Positions 56,650-64,000 of a stretch of DNA of 64,000 nucleotides are shown piece after piece (within the stretch, counting starts at the first letter, position 1; each line of letters opens with the position of its first letter). The notes beneath the pieces are model-generated. The model was not told the origin of the DNA. It saw only the letters and a program-made list of their open reading frames with translations, and did no database searches. Made by a program: the position numbers and the translations under genes. Origin of the DNA: Pycnopodia helianthoides. Its lineage: Eukaryota; Echinodermata; Asteroidea; Forcipulatida; Asteriidae. The stretch covers positions 8,350,767-8,414,766 of the forward strand of contig CM063260.1 in NCBI GenBank assembly GCA_032158295.1, read 5' to 3'.

Positions 56650-58454
56650 TTGAGATTTCCTGATGAAAAATTAGTTTCTATGCACAACAATGCCTGTATG
56701 TATATAATTTAGTGCATTATTTTTGTCCAAAGACAACTCAATCAATTTTTGTAATATGTGATGATAATGATCTATGAACATGTCAAGCCAGAAATGACCT
56801 GTACATGGCCTAACTTTCCAAATCAGAACAATCATGATTTCTCTGTTTTAGTTTATGTTTGAATTAAAGACCTCCAGTCCCCCACAGCAACCTAGTGGTA
56901 CGTTTTGTAAAACAAGTCCAGCACATAGCAAAGTAGGTCTACATGTAGTACATTTACCATTTGGGTTGAACTTTTAATTGAATGAATCATTTATTGTTCA
57001 AATAATTTGAATTATTTAACTGAATCAATAAATTCAAGGTATCAAAGTGTTAAACATGAAAAAGAACCCTCTTTATAAAAGCTAAAGACCAAATCACCCA
57101 CAGTTGTCCAAATAATTAAGTTATTGAAAATAAGGTTCATATGAAAAAACAAGCCCACATCATGAATACAAATGAACCCGACTTTGCAACATGACTGCTG
57201 GTTGCTGACTGCAGTGTTCAAATTACAACAAATCAAAACAATTCATTTCACTTATTATTCAATAACAGCATAAGAAATTCGCTTGGCATTTAAATTTTGT
57301 CACTTAAGTTTTTCTCCAAGGTGAACTCAATTTTGATGATGGAGTTCTGAATATTTGTGACAGTCCTTAAAAAGTTTTTGGTTGCATATACAAATACAGC
57401 CTTGTTTTTTTTTTGGCAGGCAAGAGATTGTTTATAAATGCATTGTGTAGGGGAAGAGTATGTTGGCCAAGCTGGTAAATAATAAGTAATTCCAATGTTT
57501 CATACAACAGCTTTTAGTCAGCATGATCCCAAAGTACAGATTAAGAGACACATCATAAAATTCACCTGGAAAGGTTTTTTCAATGTTTTTTTTGTTGGAA
57601 ACATTCAGTTCATTTGAATAAGAGTGGATTCAAGTACAACCTTCTTGAAAGTGACAGTATTTCAGACATAAATATTTCCTTAGTGACGACATTACTAACT
57701 GAAAGTCAACTGTTGAATTCAAAATACTTGTATTATCATCAATATCTTCAGTATCATTGGGAACGTTTTCCTGGTTGAATTACTATAGTGTTATTACACG
57801 TTCATTAGCTTTATCATACCTAAGGAAAGAAACCCTTCATATTGTGATTACTAACATGAGTTGATACGTCACATTCAGGAGTTAAACTAAAATGTATATT
57901 TACATAATAATTTATTAGTTTCTATGACATCAAAAATTAACCATAGGCAGGTTTGACTTTTAAAAAATAACAATAACAAAACGTTTTTTTAAAACAGCAG
58001 GTTATATACTGAAAAGTATCATAAAATAACAACCCAATTTATGCCCCTCTCTACCTACTTGACAGTTTCCAGATGACCAACTTTACATCTGATCATAGAG
58101 CCTTGTGCATGATCTTTTCCCAGCAGTGTTTTGCCAATCCTGGCATTTCCAGTACAGCAGTACACATGTAGCAGTTATCATTAGATGCATGTTAAAAGTA
58201 TTTTTCTTCAAATTCAATCAAGTTGGTTTGTCATACTATACTACCAGGTTCTTCCAGATGGGTTTGTTTGAAGGTGGGTGGCTAGGCTAATTGTACTTAT
58301 GCTGTTGTTTTGGATGTCATTCCAAGTTTGAAAATACAGGGAACAAGATTTTATGAAAATGAAATGGTTGACAAACCAGATGAAATATTTGTAATGATGT
58401 TTATTGCTTATGCATGACAGCTATATAATACATATGTGATTTCAAAGTGATTTT
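56650..58454. other. No gene seen
   Basis: AT-rich sequence with only short, featureless frames. Confidence 0.4.
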
Positions 58455-58459
58455 GTGAA

Positions 58460-58700
58460 AATAAGACCAGCATCGTTTCTACAAGACCAATTAGTTGGTG
58501 CAGGGACATGTTCTTTGCAAAGTGTTTCCATTGAAAAGGCACCAGGACAATGTCAGGCAAAGAGAGGGAAAAAGCTGCAAAGAGACAAGAGTGGTCTCCC
58601 TTCAAAAATCTGGACAGACAACCTGAAAACATGGACAGGAGGACTGAGTAGCCAACAAATGCAACAGCCATCTCTGGTGTCTAAGGTTTCTTTAACTTAA
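58460..58700 (+). pseudogene. Possible LINE RT C-terminal scrap
   Basis: The open stretch ends with SKIWTDNLKTWTGG, which resembles the WxDNIxxWTG motif near the C terminus of RTE-type LINE polyproteins. The preceding basic KRGKKLQRDKSG is compatible with this. Nothing else of the element is recognisable. Confidence 0.3.
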
Positions 58701-58787
58701 ACTGGGTTTCTTTTAATATAAGATAAGACTGATTACTGCAAACAACTTTTTGTACAACACCTACCACAATTTGCTTTACTTCAACCC

Positions 58788-59153
58788 TTTTAAGGTACTG
58801 GACACTTTTGGTAATTACTCAAAATAATTATTAGCATAAAAACTTACTTGGTAACGAGCAATGGAGAGCTGATGATAGTATCAAACATTGTGAGAAACGG
58901 CTCCCTCTGAAGTAACGTAGTTTTTGAGAAAGCGGTAATTTCTCACTATAAAATACTTCAGCTGAAGCCTTTTATTATGCATCTAAAATCGCACAAAATA
59001 ATGCAACAAGGGTGTTTTTTCTTTCATTATTCTCTTGCAAATTCGATGACCAATTGAGCCCAAATTTTCACAGGTTTGTTATTTTATGCGTTGGGATACA
59101 CCAAGTGAGAATACTGGTCTTCGACAATTACCAAAGGTGTCCAGTGCCTTTAA
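58788..59153. mobile_element. MITE family M1, copy 2
   Basis: Same ends and inner words as 40956-41345 (TACTCAAAATAATTATTAGC, TTGTGAGAAACGGCTCCCTC, ACAGGTTTGTTATTTTATG). It differs in the middle, where the inverted GATTTCGAGACCTCA pair is replaced. Confidence 0.9.
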
Positions 59154-59608
59154 CATAAAACCCAATATTGTGTTGAAGTTACCTTGGTTCACTCCAAATT
59201 TAAAAGAGGGCTCTCATGTCACTTTCTGCAAAACCATTCATCAAATGCTTTAAAATGATCACCTTTATACCACTTCCATAATGCTGCTGAATCACAATGT
59301 CATCCATGAAATAAGATCCTAGTAGTTATTTTCTCAATCTGAAAGAAGACACTATTTAATTAAAGAAGGTATAACACATGTAATAATTATATCCAGTTAG
59401 CCATGTTTTAAAAAACAAGCACAACACTCAAATCTGTTTTTGTCAGTCTTAATTTCATGTAAGAAGAAGATACTTGTAGCTAAATTGTTCAATTGCTTAC
59501 AAATTGCATACTGAAAGAACCATGCTTTTTAACTTTTAACACTTGCCAGCTGGACTACATAAAGTTAACATTTAAAAAATATATATTTTGATCAATGACA
59601 TTTAAAAT

Positions 59609-59641
59609 ATAAATATATATATTTATATATATATATATATA
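59609..59641. repeat. AT dinucleotide microsatellite
   Basis: An imperfect (TA)n run with two interruptions. Confidence 0.9.
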
Positions 59642-60267
59642 CAAGAACAACTGAATATTTTTGTAGCATGTTACTCTCCATACAACTATCCCAAGATACA
59701 GACACATTCATTACAATAACATTATTTGAAAGAACACTAAAGCAATGTATGCTTCAATGCTCAGAACAGTCCTGGATGCCTTTTTGAAGGAGTTCTGAGC
59801 ATTAAAATTTACTTAAATGTATTATTACATGCACACTGTATACATTGTATATCATCCTTAAAATCCAAAGAAATGCTTAAAATGTGAACAATCTACTCGA
59901 AAAAATTTACACAAGATACTATTTTTTAACAGATAAATCAAACGGCAATTGTTTTACAATGAAATTAACATTTCTTTTAGATGACGACATCCATACATGT
60001 AACTCTCCTTACCTCCTAAGCAATAATGCCAATGTGGAACAGAAAAGGCAAGTGGGAAAACTTTCCCAAAGAACTTGAAAATGAACAGTCAAAGAAGGGC
60101 AAGCAAATTTCTTCTTAAGCAAAAAATGTATAACACCTGTTTTATACTGTGCAATTCAAAATAAACCAACAAACTATACACATAGTGTGCTGTCAAATCT
60201 TCCTAAAGCTACCACATGGTTGACATACAGAAAATCCAATGAGGAAAGCTTGTCCCTTAGATGAATA

Positions 60268-60465
60268 CAACCATTAAATATGAGAGTAGATTCACAGCTC
60301 CATGTCCTACAAATGGTACCATAAGCTAGCTCTGCATATCTTAATGCAAAACAACCATTAAATAGGAGTGTAGATTCACAGCTCCATGTCCTACAAATGG
60401 TACCATAAGCTAGCTCTGCATATCTTAATGCAAAACAACCATTAAATAGGAGTGTAGATTCATGG
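60268..60465 (+). repeat. 84-bp tandem repeat, about 2.3 copies
   Basis: CCATTAAATA starts at 60271, 60355 and 60439. The unit includes GTAGATTCACAGCTCCATGT and GGTACCATAAGCTAGCTCTG with almost no differences between copies, so the duplication is recent. Confidence 0.95.
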
Positions 60466-61599
60466 CTGTATTAATTGTGATCGACAATTATAAACCTGCA
60501 AACAATACATGTCATAGATTTGTGAACCCAGTTTACTTCTTGCAAATTTTAACGCCGGTGTCACAGGGGATCCAGTTCGGGTTGTTGATTCATTTGACCT
60601 TAATTCTACCGCAGTGCAAAATACCTGGTGATGATGATACAGTCCGACTGCACCAGAGCCTGCATTGGACACCTGGGGTCGATTTCACAAAGCACTGAGA
60701 TTCATCTTAAGATGAGTTATCAGTATTACCATAGTGATTTGTATTGTGACATCACTCTTTGCTAAGCAACTGCGATGGATTTGCAGTTACGATCAGTCTG
60801 AACTCTTTGTGAAATTGGCCCCAGTTCCTCAATGTGTCCGAACGTACGGTACCAGTCGGACACAATCAACTGTCAGTAACAGTCATTTTCAACATAACGC
60901 AACACTTTACAATTATACAATTTTTCTAAACGTTCTACGTATAAGAGTCCCATACACAAACTGTTGCTGAATGCCTCAATATAAATTATGCAAATTAGCC
61001 TCAATTTCATATGCCTGATGCACTGCCAAATTTGTCAAGACACTGTTTTGATTCACATTCGTAGACTTGCCCAGTCCCTCTGAGCCAGTCGATGTTGCAC
61101 CCTCTACTCGTGACTAAAACAAAATCTAGCGTCGCCAATCAAAACTGTTGTAACTACTGTGAATGCACATTAACATCATTTCAGACAATTTTCATATGCC
61201 CTGCACCATTGCTGAGATGCAGTTACACTGGCGTTTGCATAACAAGCAAGCTTTAATGCCATTATGCTAGCACTGCATAAAGTTGCATTAGCATTATTGG
61301 TGAAAGATGCCTAAAAATATGAAGACTGTGTGCAATGAATTGGATTAGTGCCTACCCAGTGATGACGGCACCTACATGTAACAGTCACTCTAATCCCTCT
61401 ATTGACATTCATGGGCTCCAATCCCTGACAACAACAAATGTCATTGGCAATTTTACAAATCATAACAAATCATAATGAATACCAGCACTTTTGTTTTGAA
61501 CCTTTGTGATATGTATATTATGATATTGATGAGCAACTGAATTCTCCAGTTGGATACAAAACAGTATGCTGTAGATACTGCAGATTACTGATGCAATCA
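60466..61599. other. No gene seen
   Basis: Short open frames only. This would lie 3' of the minus-strand gene ending at 61600 and may include its 3' UTR. Confidence 0.35.
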
Positions 61600-61728
61600 T
61601 TACACCATGGTACTCTCTATCTCCTGACTACGTGATCTTGCACGGACTTGTTCAGGTACACTACTGAAGCTAGATGAATAACCTATCTCCTGACGAAGCT
61701 TCCTTCCTAATGCCCTACCAAGGGATCC
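61600..61728 (-). CDS. Last coding exon of an unidentified gene, PDZ-ligand-like end
   Basis: After TTTGCTAG it reads GSLGRALGRKLRQEIG, then YSSSFSSVPEQVRARSRSQE, and ends IESTMV with TAA at 61600-61602. The final Thr-Met-Val fits a class I PDZ-binding motif (S/T-x-V). The tail is basic and Ser-rich, as in cytoplasmic ends of membrane or scaffold proteins (inference). It joins the exon at 63315-63453 in phase 0. Confidence 0.65.
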   Translation of the reverse strand, partial: GSLGRALGRKLRQEIGYSSSFSSVPEQVRARSRSQEIESTMV

Positions 61729-61789
61729 CTAGCAAATAATAATGAAACAAAAGAGTACACAATTTAAACGGCACTGGAAACAAAAATAA

Positions 61790-62100
61790 TTGATTAGCAT
61801 CCCATCTGCTCTTCAAGGCTTTCTTTAGTTTGCATGTTTGATAGTTGATCCAGCAGCCTTTCTGATGCACTTGTCTACATTTGAATTGAGGGATAGGCTT
61901 GATTGAGACTGTTGATCCAAGGTACATGTAAGTGAGATCTTCAACTACTTGTGGGATGTTTTCAACATTCTAGATGGTTGGTTTGGGCTGCCAGTTGGGG
62001 CCACTGACTTTTGCCTTTTACAGGATAATTTTGAGACTAAACTCAATGTGGGGATGCATAGGGAAAAGGGTCTTAACAGAGAGGCCTCACTGCATTTGAT
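61790..62100 (-). pseudogene. LINE RT C-terminal fragment in the intron
   Basis: Minus strand, split frames: SLKTKVM, then YLGSTVS, LSLNSNVDKCIRKA-like and LKKALKSRWDANQ. The YLGSTVS block is the standard region after the RT domain in RTE-type elements. Frameshifts are present. Confidence 0.65.
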
Positions 62101-62352
62101 TACTTTGGGTATTATTCCATTGCTTCATAAGAGACTTTAATACTAAAAAATCAATAGATGGCCATGCTGAGCTCCTCTGGGCTCGTAGTTGCATCTTGTT
62201 CCTCCATTGAAGGCAGGTACTCATATTTCTAATAGCAACGTCTGTCTACTCATTTGGCCATCTGTTTCTCTCTATCCTCAATTCAGATTCCTGCAGACAA
62301 CTTTAGAGGTGATGTGTATCCCACAGCTTTCTGTAAGCTGTCATACCTGCCA

Positions 62353-62869
62353 CATATCGTCACCATTTTCACGAAGAGCCACTTATGTCCAAACGCTTAT
62401 TTGAGATTTACATTTTACGCTATGCTTGGCTTAAAACTGCAAAATCTGCCATACTAAAGCCACGGTTTGCAGTTAAAAACCTATCATATGATTCTGTATA
62501 AGTTTAACCTCTCCATTGACTAACTCATTTCTGTAGATATATTGGCTAATTGCCATAGTAATCAGTCAAAGATACGTGGCTCTTTGTGAAAACTAAAAAG
62601 TGAGATGACCTACTTAAACACCTCACTAGAGAACGTATTAAACATAGGAAAGGGGCGCGCATGTCAAGTGATCACGCGCGCGCGAAGATAGGTGGCTGTT
62701 CGTGAAACGTGAAAAACAACTTTTACAACATATTGCAATGCATTTTCGGGGCCGATGGCTGTTTGTGAAAACATAAAATTCATTTATTGAGATAAAGGCC
62801 CCTTCCTGTAATAGTCAATAATTTGTCAATAAAAGATAGGTGGCTCTTCGTGAAAACGGTGACGATATG
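62353..62869. mobile_element. MITE family M2, copy 2
   Basis: Perfect outer ends CATATCGTCACC on both sides (inverted), then TTTTCACGAAGAGCCAC. Internal GTGGCTCTTCGTGAAAA variants match copy 1 at 53663-54207. It lies in the intron of the minus-strand gene at the right end. Confidence 0.9.
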
Positions 62870-62953
62870 TTGCAGCACTCACCGGAGCGCTAGCGCTCTG
62901 ATAATAGCTTCTTTTAATGTTTGGAAAGTCAAATTAATCTTTTTTACTTTTAG

Positions 62954-63211
62954 ACAGTATGTAATGATTGCTCAGACCTACATTGTACACCTACAAGAAC
63001 AATGCAGAGACAGTGTGTCCCTTTGGTAGCTACACCAACTGCAGGGCATAAACAAAACAATTCAACAGAGCCTCAGAGATCTCCAAGGTCTGCAATTTAC
63101 GGGTATTCAAAAAAATATAAAAAATTGGAACCTAGTAGCCACAATTTGGCATCAGGTATCTGGCTCAGTCCTCAGTTAGTTTCACCTGTTATGTCTCTGT
63201 CAATATCGTAG
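62954..63211 (+). CDS. Possible exon on the plus strand, unidentified
   Basis: TTTTTTACTTTTAG precedes 85 open codons reading VCNDCSDLHCTPTRTMQRQC, then SPRSAIYGYSKKYKKLE and ending SLSIS before TAG. It has a Cys cluster at the start and is antisense within the intron of the minus-strand gene. No upstream partner exon was found and length alone is not significant. Confidence 0.22.
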   Translation, partial: TVCNDCSDLHCTPTRTMQRQCVPLVATPTAGHKQNNSTEPQRSPRSAIYGYSKKYKKLEPSSHNLASGIWLSPQLVSPVMSLSIS

Positions 63212-63314
63212 TAAAGGATGTGCTCACCATTTTTTACCTTGTATGCCATGCCAATGTGGTTTTCATTTTTGCTAAATCAATTCAAAAAAGACAGACTGTT
63301 CAAAGAAAACCTAC

Positions 63315-63453
63315 CCTAAATGTTGGTTTGGGCCTGCTCTTATCATCATTAGGGCTGGTATAAGATCTCTGAAATGATCTGCCAAGCGTACCTCCTCCAC
63401 TACTCCTCCTGGAACGGTTATCACTTGCAGCATTGAACAAATCCTGTGTGGCT
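63315..63453 (-). CDS. Penultimate exon of the same unidentified gene
   Basis: After TATAG it reads ATQDLFNAASDNRSRRSSGG, then TLGRSFQRSYTSPNDDKSR and PKPTFR. It ends AGG|GTAGGT in phase 0, matching the next exon. It is rich in Ser, Arg and Gly, probably disordered and phosphorylated (inference). Earlier exons lie beyond the window. Confidence 0.6.
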
Positions 63454-64000
63454 CTATACATCAATGCAAAAAACACATCTCAAATTAGCAACAACAAGTT
63501 TTGAACTTTGTTTAAAGAGAGACCCATTCCTTTCTGGTTCGTTTTTAAATTACTCTTGCAATCATGCAAGAAGCCCATGGGAGCACACATGCAGACATTC
63601 CCAGTTTCAATTTTGCATGCTTCTGAAAATGTCTCTATTGCCTTAGGATTCACTGCTAAACTGCAACAAAAATTGATACTTTTGTTGAAGGTGCGAACCA
63701 GCACTTGTAGAAGGTTTGACATGGAACATGCATGAAAATTTGTTGTTAACTTTAAATCAGCCCATGCTAAATAACCATCAGTTAACAAGCCTCAGAGCTA
63801 CACACATGTATATAATGCCTGTACAGAAAAAAGTCACAATACTAAAAATTACATCTCAAGTTATTTCCAAAATGTATTTCAACATCTTTATATACTCGTA
63901 TTACGATCGTACAGTTTAGTCTCAAGTTTAATAAGTAAACACTTAGGAGTAGTTTCCTGTTTCCTGCAAAATTGTCATAAAATACAACAGCCCAAGAATT
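63454..64000. other. Intron sequence of the right-hand gene, nothing else seen
   Basis: Short frames on both strands between 63446 and 63919 show no domain and no convincing splice borders. Confidence 0.35.

Noticed and set aside
63480..63788. 102-codon minus-strand frame just upstream of the right-hand exons
   Set aside because: It has no splice link to the exon at 63315-63453 and no recognisable motif.

Overview
The window is eukaryotic nuclear DNA: AT-rich, intron-containing genes with GT-AG boundaries, and dense with transposable elements. Three things suggest a marine invertebrate deuterostome, most probably an echinoderm such as a sea star. These are the gene homologies (a two-hotdog acyl-CoA thioesterase and a YAP/FAM181-like TEAD-binding protein), the retroelement mix (several non-LTR lineages, BEL/Pao, tRNA-derived SINEs), and many foldback/MITE families with frequent ACATGTAC words. 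The organism call is inference; no rRNA or mitochondrial marker is present.

Host genes. (1) An ACOT7 (brain-type acyl-CoA hydrolase) gene on the minus strand covers 8089-27828 in seven coding exons whose phases fit together. As written, exon 2 carries a one-base deletion, probably a base-call error. The first exon offers an upstream Met (possible mitochondrial form) and an internal Met in a strong context (cytosolic form). (2) A four-exon gene on the plus strand, 42946-48677, encodes about 370 residues. Exon 2 carries a near-perfect YAP/TAZ/FAM181-type omega-loop TEAD-binding motif and exon 3 an LxxLF helix like the other YAP-TEAD contact, in the reverse order to YAP. This is the most interesting coding find. 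(3) The 3' end of an unidentified minus-strand gene, 61600-63453, has a basic, Ser-rich tail ending in a class I PDZ-ligand-like Thr-Met-Val. Two further plus-strand open segments (55325-55568, 62954-63211) look like possible terminal exons but are unproven.

Repeat layout. 0-1.5 kb: adjoining inverted-repeat elements and a 33-bp palindrome. 3-6 kb: a non-LTR retrotransposon 5' part with a foldback inserted in front of its endonuclease ORF, then another foldback. 8-27 kb: ACOT7 introns holding a BEL/Pao integrase relic, an RTE-like LINE relic, a THAP-domain fragment inside a TIR-flanked insert, a solo LTR with target duplication, SINEs, a 21-bp minisatellite, and an 850-bp foldback element built of 42-bp tandem repeats with a 6-bp target duplication. 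28-41 kb: a transposon-rich block with a CR1/Daphne-like RT, an IS630/Tc1-like DNA transposon whose transposase is split by a SINE, an RTE-like RT, a third RT split by a TA-flanked MITE, a second TA-flanked MITE, and a CR1-like LINE. 41-64 kb: the TEAD-motif gene followed by gene-poor DNA with piggyBac-like, hAT-like and other MITEs.

No operons, CRISPR arrays or bacterial features are present. All splice boundaries are read by eye from GT/AG sites and protein similarity known from memory; none was tested against transcripts.
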